64,000 nucleotides of DNA, from NCBI RefSeq assembly GCF_954871325.1, contig NC_088779.1, forward strand, positions 19,656,846-19,720,845. Direction: 5' to 3'. The notes below the pieces were generated by a model, which was not told where the DNA came from, made no database searches, and saw only the letters and a program-made list of their open reading frames with translations. The position numbers and the translations under genes are program-made. Origin of the DNA: Gordionus sp. m RMFG-2023. Lineage: Eukaryota > Nematomorpha > Gordioida > Chordodea > Parachordodidae. How positions within the stretch are numbered: position 1 is the first letter of the stretch; the number at the start of each line of letters is the position of its first letter. Positions 11,983 through 24,292 of this stretch are shown piece by piece.

Positions 11983-13104
11983 CAGGGCCGTAGCCACGGG
12001 GGGGGGCCCAAAAAAAATTTGAAATTTTTTTTAGAATTGATTATTTTTATATTTTTAATATAAATTTTGAATATTTATTCAAAAATATTCAAAAAACATG
12101 TCTATTTAGAATTGATTATTTTTATATTTTTAAAATAAATTTTGAATATTTATTCTACAAACATGTCTAGTTTGTAAATTTTTTTCTATCCAGTTTTATT
12201 TTTATTTTTACCCAATATTAAATTATCGTTCATTCATTTTTTTTTCCATTTGTTTTTGTTGTGTATAACATTCTCTATAGGTATCACATTTATATTATAA
12301 TATATAACCAGTTATTTTATTTTACAGCGTTTATTTTAAAATTATGAAGAAACAATCAGTTATTAACTCTTATTTTAAGTTAAAGTTAAACAAATGTCAA
12401 GCAACATCACTTCTACAAACTACTAGTAATACTACATCAGAAATTTCAGAAACTGATTAGACCGATTTACAGAAGATGATTTTAATCTTTTTTCATCTTT
12501 TAATACATTGCCCCCCCCCCCTTGACCCTGATTATTTTTTATCAGATAAAATGGCTCCATTGGAAACACTGCATCATGAAATGAAGATAGCAAAAGGATT
12601 GCTAGCTTCGGAAGCTAAAGAAAATATAATTTTGAAAATATCTTACATATTATGTATAAAAAAAAATATAATCATGCATTTAAAGAATTATATAAATGCT
12701 ACTCAGCAGCAATAAACGGGAGGCCTCGTTCTCTACATTAAAGAGAGTTTTATCGAGCAGTAGAGAGTCTATGAAGGATAAACGTAAACAAAATTTAGTA
12801 TTAATGGCGTATGAAAAAAGAATAACGCAGAATTTATCTTTTAGTTCATTTATATTAAAATTTAAAAATAAAAATCGCCGTATTCTATTAAAGTAATATT
12901 TTGTTTTGTATATGCATATTATAGTATTATTTTGTTTTGTATATTCATATTATAGTATTATTTTGTTATTAAATTTTTTAAAAAAATAGGAAAAAATTTC
13001 TATGAATGCGTAATTATTTGTTTGATTTTAAAAAAAATAGTGCCCCCCCCCCCTCCAAGTAAGCACTTGGCCCTCCTAAGTGAAAATTCCTGGCTACGGC
13101 CCTG
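11983..13104 (+). mobile_element. hAT transposon with internal loss, CAGGGCCGTAGCCA ends
   Basis: The ends CAGGGCCGTAGCCA and TGGCTACGGCCCTG are inverted repeats, and CAAAACAT flanks both sides exactly as an 8-bp target duplication. Inside, the plus strand begins KKQSVINSYFKLKLNK near 12345, as hAT transposases often do. It resumes at 12480-12890 with the C-terminal dimerisation region (REASFSTLKRVLSSSRESMK). At 1.1 kb against the usual 2.5-4 kb, most of the catalytic core is missing. G and C homopolymers lie inside both ends. Confidence 0.88.
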
Positions 13105-15961
13105 CAAAACATAAAACTTTAATGCTGGCTTAAGTCAAATATATATTGTCAAAAGTGTTTATAATTAGGTGTATATCATAATTATCTATCATAGGAATGA
13201 ATTTCAAACCTTAGATTTAATTAGTTTGGCTGCTTATGCAGTAAATTTAGGCAATTACTATGTTTTCAAGCCGTTTAAACCAATTTTTAGCTGGCGAAAT
13301 AATCGACTAAACATAAATAAATGTAAATTAAAATATATATGAGATAAGAGGTAGGAATCAGTGATATTTTTTAAAAAAAATTTTAGCCAGCATCTGAATT
13401 TTTTCGCTTTAGCTGCGAACACTCCTACCAACTATGAAAATGTATCAGAATAAATGTCTAAAGGCTCGATGATAATTAAAATGAAAATATAATTTATGGA
13501 AACTTGAGATATATATTTCTTGCTAATCATTTTTTACCCAACTTACATTTTAATTATATTAAAATTATTTATTATGATTTTTATATGCAATATGCTATAC
13601 TTTTTTTTAAAATCAATCCCCTTCTTTTTACTCATTATACATTTTATTAACCTGTGCAATTTATATTTGTCGCGATATTTAAACATTTTACTACTTAGAA
13701 ATAAAGTCACAATATTAATTAGTGCTAATAAAAATAACGAGATTTTAAATAAAACTCAATATTAAATAAATTTATAATTTTTATTGAATCATTGTGAATT
13801 ATTTGCATATTAATTAATAAATATTTGATATAATTATTAAAATAAAGTTCGAAATAAAATTTTAAGCCAAAAAAGCTGCCGCAATTTTTTTTTAAACTTT
13901 GGCCGCCTCCCACTAAAAAAAATGTTGGTTATGCCATATGAGTCAGACATATCAATTCGCAGTCCGAAAAATCGAATGCGTTCTGGGTTTTTCATAGTGT
14001 TTGGCTACTATCCTTTATATTTATAAAGCCAGCCCATGCTATTCATGGGGGGGGGGGGTACATCATAAAAAAATTCCAAGGAGTCATCATAACTTGGACA
14101 AATTAATTAAGAATTTTTTACCAGGCCTTCTCACATTTATCCATGGAGACAACTGTTGCCTTATCTCTTCAACGAGGACATCAATTATCGTTTATCTATC
14201 CCGGCATCTTTAATATTGATCAGTCCAGGCGGGTATCTATTATTATTTTTTTGATCTGTTGAATTAACCCTAAAAAATTATTCTTAATTACAAATGTTCC
14301 TAGAATGCGATGTTTAGTTTGAGTGAAATAATAAATTCGAGCTCATAATAAAACAACTATTTATTTGCATTGTATCTATGGCTTTTTAAGCTGACGGGAG
14401 CACAAACCCATTACATCATTATATCTCACGGGGGTATTTCATTTGGCACCCTCTTAACAAACATACATAATCAGAATTCATTCTATAAATCAATTATATA
14501 TTTTAGACATCAGAGAGGCTTGGCATTATTGACTTAGGGGGGGTCTAGAGAGGTCTTACAACTGCTAAAACTTCCTAAACTTAAATATACCAGAGGCCAA
14601 ATGATAAGCACATTTCTTGCATAATATATAATATAATTTTGATATTTAATATATTATCATCTTCACATATTGTACGTATTCATTTCGCTCAAACACCATC
14701 ATAATAATTTTCCAGACACCCTGTCATAAATTTATTAAAACAACAAAATGAAGTTTCCGTTTTTCCCGAACCTCTAGTAACGTCCTTTAACAGTTCCTAC
14801 TCTAATCCCTTATTGGTTATATCGGATTTCCATTATCTCTCCTAATCTCCTTATCACACTTTTCCACACTCTCATCACACGAATTAATAACTTAACTCCT
14901 CTTTAGTTATTAAAATCAATCGCATCATGCAACAGATAAGTATTTTTCTCTATTAAAATTTAATATCGGTCCAACCGCTTTATCATACGGTGTTCTCCGC
15001 ATTGCTTCTCTTACTCCTTGCTTCTTTTAAAATTTTAATAGCAAATTTCTGTCTTTATAATGGTTACAGCGCTTACCTACCCTTTAATTCTCCATTTATA
15101 AATTCCTTACCTATTAAATAATTTTTTCTGTTAAAAATTTAGGCTAAAACATACGAGTATGTTCAATGTAAGCTTTTGATATGTAGTTTAGGTGTATGTA
15201 AATCCACTTTCCATTAGTATTATTAAAGAAAATATTTTATAAATATATTTTATCTTTCAATTCAACTCTGGGATAAGTCAAAATATTTGATTAAATAGAA
15301 TCGAATTAGGAAAGAATGCTAAAATCTTATATACTCTTTTATTCTCTTAATAACCTTTCAAGAAGAAAAAAAGTTTATGAGAAAGTAGATGCCAGAAAAA
15401 ATAAATTGATCATTTAAAACAATGATTTCAAATTATTTTAAGAGTTGGTTTTTTTTTAAAATAAAATAATCGTCTTATTTTTATTTTGCAGGAAATAAAA
15501 AAATTTTTTATTGATAAGTTATGAATTATGAATTTGATAACTTTAATATTGCATTTTTTTTATGTATATAGTCTTAATTAACGACTCAAGAAAAAAAATA
15601 GAAATAATGATTCAAAATAATAATGTTATTATACCATCCTAAGGTGATTCCGATATCAACCGACGAGTTCTAATATAAAAAAAAAATTTGGAAGATATGA
15701 AAAATAATCTGTGATCTATTATAATAATAAAATATTTTTTGAAAAAATGGTCAACGACTCACTATAAAAAAAAACTTCCTAAATTTTTTTTTAGATAAAA
15801 AGGTAAAAAAATTGTTACTATAGAAATTCTAGAATCTAAATGGAATATTACAATTATAAGCAAATATTACAAATTCAAAAAACACCTCATATATTATGAT
15901 TAAGATTATGAATAAAAGTATAATTTTCGTTTTTTTGTGTTTTTTTTTCTTCAAATTACAG
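13105..15961. other. Upstream region of the Hox gene, no exon recognised
   Basis: No Hox hexapeptide exon (a YPWM-like motif) was found on the plus strand here. A/T sequence dominates, with transposon-end debris at 13860-14060 (poly-G at 14047-14056). A pyrimidine-rich block, about 14745-15125, has clearly more C than its surroundings. It could be regulatory DNA, an intron segment or old exon sequence. The polypyrimidine tract and AG ending at 15961 form the splice acceptor of the homeobox exon. Confidence 0.45.
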
Positions 15962-17329
15962 ATGCTTATCGATAATGCTCGGAAATATAAAGATAACAAA
16001 TACAATAATCAATCTAATAAGAGATTGCGAACAGCTTACACTAACCTCCAACTTATCGAATTGGAAAAAGAATTTAGATTTAACAAATACCTGTGCAGAC
16101 CAAGAAGGGTAGAGATTGCTAGTTCACTCTTATTGAGCGAAAGACAAGTTAAGGTTTGGTTCCAAAATCGAAGAATGAAATACAAACGAGAAATGGAAGG
16201 TATATATGATTTTAAATTTGTAATTAATATTTCTTTATTATAAATAGAAAATAAGGATGGAGATATATTACCTTTAACTAATCAATGCAACGAAAGTTGC
16301 CATAGACATAAACCGATCGATTACAGTTTTGATGATATAGTAGTTAAATCTCCGGATAGTAGTAGTAAAACATATAATAATAAATCAGAGAATTATACGG
16401 CCAACGATGCCATAAACAACTTGACACATCTATTAAATAAGGACGACGAATACAAAGAGTATGAAGAGGCTTTAAACACAAATGAATCATCCCTGGAGAA
16501 CAATTTCTTTAATTCCACTGGCTATTCGTTGATACCGTCGCAGCCATTAACTCCTACCAATTTGAATACTAAAATTGAAAATCTAAACCCTCAACTAACC
16601 GATCAAGTTGATAAAATATTTCCTCTTAATTTCACCTATTATATGAAGGAGAATGAAAACGATAATAATAATAGTAATATTCCTGAAAATATTGATTTTA
16701 CCACTTTAAGATGCAAAAATTACAGTCTAGGCTATAATGACTCACTGGTGTCTTTAATAAGCCTAGATTCTACTCCAACTACTAACTATAATATATGTCC
16801 AGATCAGACATGCACAAATAATTCATATTCATGCTTTAACAATTCCAAAGCTCCTCTAGCCTATTCGAATGCCTTAACACAATCATCCGCTTCTATATTT
16901 AACTCCAATTTTCACATTTTCGAATTTGATCCAAAATACGAAAAAACATCGCCACATATTAATTCACTATTAAATTATCCTTTAAATAAAGTGATGACTG
17001 ATTCCTATAGCGATAAAAATTTTAACTTTGAAAGTTCAGAAGTCGCTTTTGCGGAATTCAATAAAAATTATCCCCATAATACCGATTATAGCCATGCAAT
17101 GGATGGTGGAGAATTTTATTTTCATTCTAATCAACATAGACGTAACTTCAATGATGAGCATTATAATAATCATATTAAGAATGAGAATACGGCTTTTTTT
17201 AAGGAACTTAATAAATCATACATGACTTCTGTGAATGACAATAGCGTAAATTTGGCCATGCCTTCTCTAAACGATTCTTCTGACTTAATATTACCAAGTT
17301 TTAGCGAATTAATTAATTATAATCATTAA
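15962..17329 (+). CDS. Hox2/proboscipedia-type homeobox gene (last two exons)
   Basis: This encodes a sequence-specific transcription factor of the anterior Hox class, expected to act in the nucleus in head or anterior patterning. Exon A is 15962-16199 and exon B 16248-17329 (stop TAA), joined across a 48-nt intron in phase 1. The 60-residue homeodomain is encoded by 16016-16195, starting [10 protein letters not shown], with [12 protein letters not shown] in helix 1-2 and [12 protein letters not shown] in helix 3; Q50 and N51 are present. [12 protein letters not shown] together with QVKVW is typical of Hox2/pb. Position 56 is Tyr where most Hox2 proteins have His. The 360-residue tail is rich in Asn, Ser and Asp and has no other domain. 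Exon A follows a strong acceptor, so at least one upstream exon with the hexapeptide is missing from view. A start at the ATG on 15962 is possible but less likely. Confidence 0.85.
16200..16247 (+). other. 48-nt intron directly after the homeodomain
   Basis: The donor GTATAT follows GAAG and the acceptor is TTATAAATAG. Removing it joins codon position 1 at 16199 to positions 2-3 at 16248-16249 and opens a continuous frame to 17329. Without splicing, the frame stops at 16243. The length is close to the 40-43 nt introns of the V-ATPase gene downstream. Confidence 0.8.
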
Positions 17330-20237
17330 AGCGGTTTTAAAAATATTCGGTATTTTATTAAATTATTAGATTTATTTTATTAAAACTACCAAAGATGCAA
17401 ACATTTTTAATGCAATTTTATTTTTTATAATATATATATGTTTATATTCGTCAAATATTAGATTTTTAAATTTATCACGATAACATTGATGACTTCACCT
17501 CTAATATACCGAATAAATTTATTATATTACATGTATGAAGGTCATCAATCCCAATTACTAATTTAACTCATTTAGATCAATTTTAAATTATAAAAAATTA
17601 TACATAACTTAAACCCATCATAATTATTGAGAATTTTTAATAAATTTAAAAAAAATGGATATATTTATAAATATAAATGGTATAAATAATATTAAATATT
17701 GAGAATAGAAATAGAATGTTAAATGTCTCTCAAATTTTACTCTGGTTTATGAAATTCATAAAATATTTAATTTAGGGAAGGCACTTAAATGAACAGTAAA
17801 CTGTGCTCAAATTAGACATAATTGATCATTTAAAATATAATTCTAGAGAATTTCATTCGGGTGAAAAAATTTTGATTGCTATTTCAGATTTGATAGATTT
17901 TACCTGTATTTTTTTACATAATTTTAACTAAAACAAAAGCAACTCTGAGAATTAATATATTTTTTAAAAAAAATTATTTCGGATAATAATAAAGAAGTAC
18001 AAAATATATATAATTTTTTTCTAAATCAATGACCTTAAATAGTTTTTGTATTTTCATTTTGTTGATATAGTATTTATATATATAAATCCCATCTTTCTTT
18101 TACGCCAAAGCTGAATTAGAAATGAAAGTAAAATTTTTACGAATTTTTATCAAATATTTAAATATATCCCTCTAAAACATTTATATTTTCTAAATAATCT
18201 TCTTTTTAAAAAAAAAATTGCTTGCAAAAAAATATAAAAAGTGTGAAAAGGGGAGATTATTGATCTTTCGAGGAAATGTCATCAACATACATAATTTTAT
18301 TTTTTATAATATTGACAAATATCATCAAAAAATAGCTAAATATTACTTTAAAAATAAATACATAAAACAATTCCTTGTTAAATATTCATTTTGAGTGAAG
18401 ATAGTTTTTTAAAAAAAAAGGAGGTTTCATTTATTTAATTTGATCATCATTCGAATTAAAATATTGCATAAATTTTTTAGAATTTTTCTAGGTGGGGATG
18501 TGGGAGTTTAGGTGAGTTTTGTTCACTTATTTAAGGGCTTTATGCCACATCTAATGTAGGTCTTAGCCGAATCACATTTAAAAAATAAATAATTTAACTT
18601 ATTTTTTTAAATTAATTTGTAAAGATCAATCCTATTTTTCGGTTTGGACCGGGCCTTGGCGGTTTTATCTTGATTCCGTTGTTCTGCTCGCTAGTTACTA
18701 GTAATGTAAACAATTATTTTCCAAATGAGGTAACTTCTTAGTTTAAAATTTTTGGCTCAGTCGTTTTTTTAAATTGGTTTAATCGAGTTTTAGATCTTAT
18801 GGAACCGATAATAGCCCACTTCGGTTTTTATATTGTGGTCGTCTCTACGGTTCGGTATATACATCAGGCGCGTAGCCAGCGTGGGAGGGGGGTGATTCTC
18901 CCCGTAGCCTAAAAAATATATATAGAGAGAGCTCAGGCGCGTAGCTAGCGGGAGGGGTAGGAGATGTAATAATACTTTAAGCATATAAAATAATCTATTT
19001 GGGACCACGTATTATATGATGTACGAAAGCAAGTAAAATCTCTTTAGAGCCTGAGTGTTTAAAAATAGTATTCCCAATACGTAGGTCAAGGTTCCGACAA
19101 ATACCCAGGAGTGGATCTCCCCCCCCCAGCATCCGAGTTATTATTTAAAGCTCCAGAATCTTCGTAATTTTTTAAACCTTCAACTTTAAAATTCTTAGAG
19201 TTTTGGAAATTTTTCAAGTACTCTGACATGACTAGCTTGAGAAGAAATGCCCTCTTTCTAGATAATTAGCTTGAGCTAAACGTTTACAATGTTGATAAAG
19301 TTACATTTTCATTTGAATTTAATATTATATATTCTACTATCAAAAGTTTCAAAATTTGAAGATTATCTATTCAGATCGTTATTAATGACTAAACACACAC
19401 TCAATTTTGTCTGTCTGGACGAAAAATAATTGATTTCCATTGTAGTAAATCTTACAGAATTTAGTCAGTGTGTCTTTTAAATACAGTTATTTCAACATTC
19501 AAGATATAAAGGAGGACTGACCAAACTTTTTGCGACCTTGCGTTTAGCGAAATTATCTCAAGATTTCCACGCCCCCCCCATACCCCCCAATTTGCGGGCC
19601 TTCGAACGATGTGTTTACTACGTTGTTTATTTAGGATTCGACGTGAATAATAAAATAACAAACTCAAATGAAAAGGATATATGGTAAGTCACTGAAACTC
19701 GAGTAAATTTTTAATTTTTTTTATTAATTTTTTTTTTATTAAAAAATAATAAATATGCGATAGTTTGAATATTGGTGGAAATTTTTTTGTGAAAATTTTA
19801 ACAATTCTATAATTTTACATTAAAAATGGAGTATATTGTTTAAAAATAAAAAGGCATGTGCTATATTGGATGCTGCTAAATTAGGACTATAATACTAGAT
19901 AATCAAGCAATTTATTTGAATAAACACAATATGTAAACAATGATAATATAGATATATACAATTCAGGCGCGTATGCAGGAATTTGATCGGGGGGGGGGGG
20001 GGAGGTAATAAAATTTTTTAAGAAGCATAAATTTATTAAGACTAATAACTATTTCTAATACACAATTTTAAATTAATGTGAATTATAAAAAAATTATATG
20101 TAAAGAATCACTTAAATGACCCAAAAGAGAAATTTGAATTTTTTGAGCTTTAAAATTTATATATAAAGTATAAAAATTTTAAATGTTAGAAATATAAATT
20201 AATACACAAAAAGCTAAGCTTAGGGAATAATTGTATT
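17330..20237. other. AT-rich intergenic DNA with transposon-end debris
   Basis: The Hox 3' untranslated region probably lies in the first few hundred bases, and an AATAAA-like signal occurs near 17511. Fragments of CAGGCGCGTAGC-type hAT ends occur at 18864-18960 (twice) and 19964-20005, with G or C homopolymers. A patch at 18640-18670 (GGTTTGGACCGGGCC) resembles another element end. No further gene is supported. Confidence 0.5.
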
Positions 20238-21590
20238 TTGTATGTTATATATTTACAATGTAAAATCCAAGGGATTGAGCTAATTTTTCAATTATCTCAT
20301 CCTTGCTTGTTGTCAAATGCCTATGAATATTCAAAAGATCCAAACCTTTCAATCTACTTTCAAAAGTTGTACTTCTTGGTATGTTTTTCAGACATGCAGG
20401 CCCGGCCCCCGGGCCGGACCGTATGGCCGGGCCCAAAATTTTTTTAAAAAAACACCCGGGCTGAGCTGAATTTTTAAAAAAACATCTAGGCCGGGCCTGA
20501 AATTTTTTTTAAAAAAATATCCGGGCCGGACTGTATATTTTAAAACAGCCTATATTTGAAATCGTTATTAGTAGCTATAAAAATAAAAAATAAATAAAAT
20601 TTATTTTAAAAAAATCCGGGTCGGGCCTGAAAATTTTATTTTAAAAAAGGCCGGGCCGGGCCTGAAATTTGAGCTTAGCAGTAAAAATCTTTAAAAAAAT
20701 CCGGGTCGTGCCCTGCAAATGATGCCTCTGCAGGGCTCTGTTGTTCTTCTTAAAAAAGAGAATGTTCTCTCATTAGTTTACTATTGGGAAGAGTTGCTAA
20801 TATATATAAACCCTTTTAATACATTGGGAATATAATCTAAAATGTGTTTGAAATAATGCAGAGCATCCATAGCATTTTTTGGGACTGTATCAACCATAGT
20901 TAATCTTATAAACATAGTTATTCAGCTAATAAGGCATCATAAGATACTTTAACATCTTCATGATAAAAATCCAACAAATATTTTTGCTATCACCATCTGA
21001 AAAAGGTTGGGAAGGCTTTTATGGAAATAATATTTGCAGATTGATAAATCCTGCATAATGAATTAAAAACCATTCATTTATTTGGTTTATAAATGTATTT
21101 GTATCTAAGATATACTCTTCTACTGATCCTATATTAATGTTTTAACTATGAGTTGCCTTGCTGCAAGTCGAGTGAGACAAATATTAAACACATATAGCTC
21201 TGCTTTTGACTTAACAATAACATATAAAATATGAAATTCTTCATAAACATTAGCCCTAATTTCCTTGAATTCTAATAAAATGCTCTCCGCTATTCTCATC
21301 TTCTTAATCAAGTCATCATGTTTTTGAAAAGTAATACATAAAATAGTTGACATTCTAATGAGAAAAAAATTTTGGAATAAGCATTGAATTCAATAATTTT
21401 CTTGCTTTTAAGGAAAAATTTCTTTCAGGCCATTGTGATATGTCAGTAATAGCAAATAATCGGCTCTTCTAACTCCATAAAAGCTGTTACTGCTTGATGG
21501 CGGAGACTATCTCGTAGGACAAGATTGCAATTTCTTTCTCCCTGTTGGACAATTTCAGAATAATTATTATTTGACTAGAAATTTAAAAAT
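20238..21590 (-). mobile_element. hAT remnant (ZMYM1-like), split by a small element
   Basis: On the minus strand, 21129-21353 encodes FKEIRANVYEEFHIL, then RLAARQ, typical of the region before the insertion domain in ZMYM1-like hAT transposases. TNERTFSFLRRT follows near 20780-20740. After an inserted element the C-terminus resumes with STTFESRLKGLDLLNIHRHL at 20370-20250. Stops break it in several places. Both outer ends are indistinct. Confidence 0.6.
20389..20740. mobile_element. CAGA..TGCAGG MITE with GGCCGGGCC motifs, inserted in a hAT
   Basis: The left end CAGACATGCAGG and the right end CTGCAGGGCTCTG are imperfect inverted repeats. The flanks ATGTTTTT and TTGTTCTT agree at 6 of 8 positions. 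Both sides contain repeated GCC(C)GGGCCG motifs separated by A/T tracts. It interrupts the hAT transposase remnant between FLRRT and RSTTFES. It belongs with 6588-7272, 26691-30648 and a lone end at 45540-45659. Confidence 0.6.
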
Positions 21591-22339
21591 GGTAGATAAA
21601 TATTACGCCACTAAAAATTTGAAAATAATAAGATAATTGTTAATTGTGTTCAATTAACATAATTTATTGTATAGTTAATTTAAATTTGTGATCAGTTGAA
21701 ATAATTTATTTTAATGTTAATTGAGTATTAATTTGAATATTTATTGAAATGTTTCATTATATATATACCAGTTGATTGTTATACATATTATTATTATTTG
21801 ATTTTTTAAAAGTAGAAATAAAATTAATTTAAAACTCAAAATATAACTTGTTTCCTTCAATAATATTACGCCGAAAAACTTGAAATCGAAATTAATTGAT
21901 AAACTTGGCGATGAATGTGATAATAAATGTAATTAAATATATATTTAATATGAGATAGGAATAAATATTAACAAATATAAATTAATATAGTACTGTGTAA
22001 ATTTAATTCAAAACATTTCCATATTTATTAATTTATTTGAAAATAAAATTATTTGTTGTAAAAAGTTGTCAAAATAACATATTTATATATTCTTATCAAT
22101 TTTTACAAGTTAAAATTTTTATTTACAAACGAATTAAAAAATATGGATATGTTTTAAAAAATCTGCACAACACTCTAAACAAAAATATTTTTGAAAAATA
22201 TATCCGGCATCTGCATTTTTTGGCTTTGGGGGGGGGTGGATTTGTCCCCTTGCCCCCCCCCCCGCTGCGTACGCCAATGATACAATTTTAAGGAAAAGCA
22301 AAAATATTTCTTATGATTTAAAAACTTATTTAATTTATC
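21591..22339. other. AT-rich DNA with a transposon end
   Basis: A/T sequence only, apart from a G-run/C-run pair at 22227-22263 followed by GCTGCGTACGCCAATGA, which resembles the CAGTGGCGTAG element ends. No gene is supported. Confidence 0.5.
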
Positions 22340-22625
22340 TAAATTTAACATCTTTTTAATATTAAGAAAATAATAATATACACATATAATAGAGGAAGAT
22401 TTTCTTCCAGTTCTGGGGATGCTCGACTTAAAATCCCTCCATAAACGCTCAATACGTTGATTATGGGCCGATCATTTGGGTCTATAAAGTTTCTGTTGTG
22501 ATTGACCGAATAATGATCATATCCATTTTTATTAAGATTGTTATAACTTGAAAAAATATTAAATTCAAAAAATTTCCACCAATATCCACGCATATTAAAA
22601 ATTTCCACGAGTTTCACTGACTTAC
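22340..22625 (-). mobile_element. Merlin-type (ISXO2-like) DNA transposon fragment
   Basis: One minus-strand frame reads VNHNRNFIDPND, and a shifted frame continues AHNQRIERLWRDFKSS, IPRTGRK. Together they resemble the C-terminal part of the DDE transposase of Merlin/ISXO2 elements (NHSKNFVDPxTGAHTQxIERLWRDxK). At least one frameshift separates the two parts, so it is dead. No ends or target duplications were found. The match is from memory of the family. Confidence 0.55.
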
Positions 22626-23188
22626 CGATATATTTATAAAAAAGTAGATAAAGTGGACGAGAAAGATAAATATTGTCATTTATATGAATTTTTGAAGCAG
22701 ATCAATACTATTCTTATGCAATTATTTCGTTAAATTTTATTTTAAATATACAAAAAATTGCTCCTATTTTTGGTCATCTTTCTAATATAAAATAAACTAG
22801 GGCGTCACCCTAGCTCGGTCTTCGGCCATGGAGAGTGTAGCGTGGGAATCACAAATGGCACCAGAAACAGCCATGAATCACAAATAGGGGTGAGTAAAAT
22901 AGCGAAGGTACGGGATAGAATAGATAAATTTAAAAAAAAACTAATGTATTGCCATAATACTAATGAGTGTTTATCAATAGCCTCTTTATTGAGCAGGAAA
23001 AATGAAAAATAAAAATTATATAAATATTTATTAATATTTTTCAAAATAGTAAGTATATTGCGAACAAAGACGAATATTGTAAAAACCAATTCTCAAGTTA
23101 TTTTTATAAGGTAAGTTTAAAATAAAATATTATTCGGAGAGACCAATTAGCAAACTTAAAAAAAAATAGGATCCATGTGAATAGATTA

Positions 23189-23399
23189 ATGTTGTTAAAC
23201 GATCAATTTAAGGCCTTTAAAAACGGCTAACTCAATATTTTATCTCGAATATTATTATGCAAGCCTAAAAATTTTGCTCATAGATACATAGGATTGAACA
23301 TCTATTGGCAAAATCTCGATGCTTAGGCAATATTTTCCTGGCTATAATGTTGAGTAAGCCGTTTTAAAAATCGGCTCAAATTGAGCCGTTTAACAACAC
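23189..23399. repeat. GTTGTTAAACGGCTC MITE, copy 1
   Basis: An inverted-repeat element whose right end reads GAGCCGTTTAACAACAC and whose left end is a diverged inverse. It is flanked by TA on both sides, suggesting a Tc1/mariner-type target. Inner parts contain AAAACGGCTAACTCAATATT and its inverse. Other copies: 27077-27264, 38233-38440, 45240-45458, 49712-49890. Confidence 0.7.
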
Positions 23400-23419
23400 T
23401 AGAATAGATATAGAATAAT

Positions 23420-23870
23420 TTAATTTAAATAATATCATTATCGTACCATGTTTTTTTGGAATAAATGTAAAATTCTATTTAAATAATAAAAATAAAAAAA
23501 CACGTATCGTCTTTTTTATTGAGTTCTACAAAAAAAATTAGCAGAAATAAAAAGGAGTATTGTTAATAAAGCTAGGATCCTTAAGAATAGATATATAATT
23601 TTAATTAAATAAAAAAAATAGTAATATATATATCGTCTTTTTGGAATAGATATAACATCCTATTAAATATTATTTAAATAATAAAAATAATGTACTATGT
23701 ATATTTTTTTGTGAGTTATACAAAATATTCATCAGAGATAAAAGGGCATATTGTTATGCCCGACAAAATGGATTTGCTTTAAAAATAAGTAGGATGCCTA
23801 AAATAGATATATAAGTTTATTTAAATTATAAAAAAAATATCATACTAAGTATTGTTCTTTCGTATTCGTA
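23420..23870. repeat. Diverged tandem repeat, about 200-bp units
   Basis: Units share AATAGATATATAA-like starts, GTCTTTTTNGAATA, TGAGTTNTACAAAA and GGNATATTGTTA-like blocks in the same order. At least two units are clear, and a third begins before the adjacent MITE. Function unknown. Confidence 0.5.
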
Positions 23871-24292
23871 TAAACCGGGATTAATCGGATTTAACCTCAC
23901 GATACACCACATTGGTTGTAGTTCTTGTTTTATCATTTGTCATAATCTTTAGTTTATGAATTCAAATTTATATTATTTATACTATATATACTTAAAAATT
24001 TATTCTGAATCATAATGTAAAAATAATTTATATTTTAATAAAATATTCTTAATCTTAGCTTGCCATCATGTGTTTCCATCAAAAATATTTATTATTATTT
24101 GCTACCTTTGCATATTAAAAACTCAACCAAATAAAACTAAATTATTAAATAAATAATTGACTCTATTCTTTAATTTTCTATTTATCAGAAATGTAACTTG
24201 TATTTTATACATTATTAATGTTTTAAATTTAATCATATTGATTTTATTCATATATCCATCAGCTGATATCTAAAGGCATCATTTACCCTTAA

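Larger units (their letters stand above)
22626..24292. other. AT-rich intergenic DNA upstream of the V-ATPase gene
   Basis: Contains the TA-flanked MITE at 23189-23399 and two or three diverged units of a repeat at 23420-23870. Near 23920-23968 the minus strand has a short open frame beginning MTNDKTRTTTNVVYRE and ending at a possible donor. It could be the first exon of a divergently transcribed gene, but nothing further confirms it. Confidence 0.4.

Noticed and set aside
13198-13345. Open stretch LDLISLAAYAVNLGNYYVF on plus, considered as an upstream Hox exon
   Set aside because: No YPWM-like hexapeptide and no donor in a compatible phase; probably chance.
20238-20447. Plus-strand 69-codon frame across the GC-rich MITE
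   Set aside because: It is the antisense of the hAT C-terminus fused by chance to the inserted element.
22805-23089. Hydrophobic minus-strand frame as a membrane protein
   Set aside because: Composition follows the A/T bias, and there is no motif or signal beyond that.
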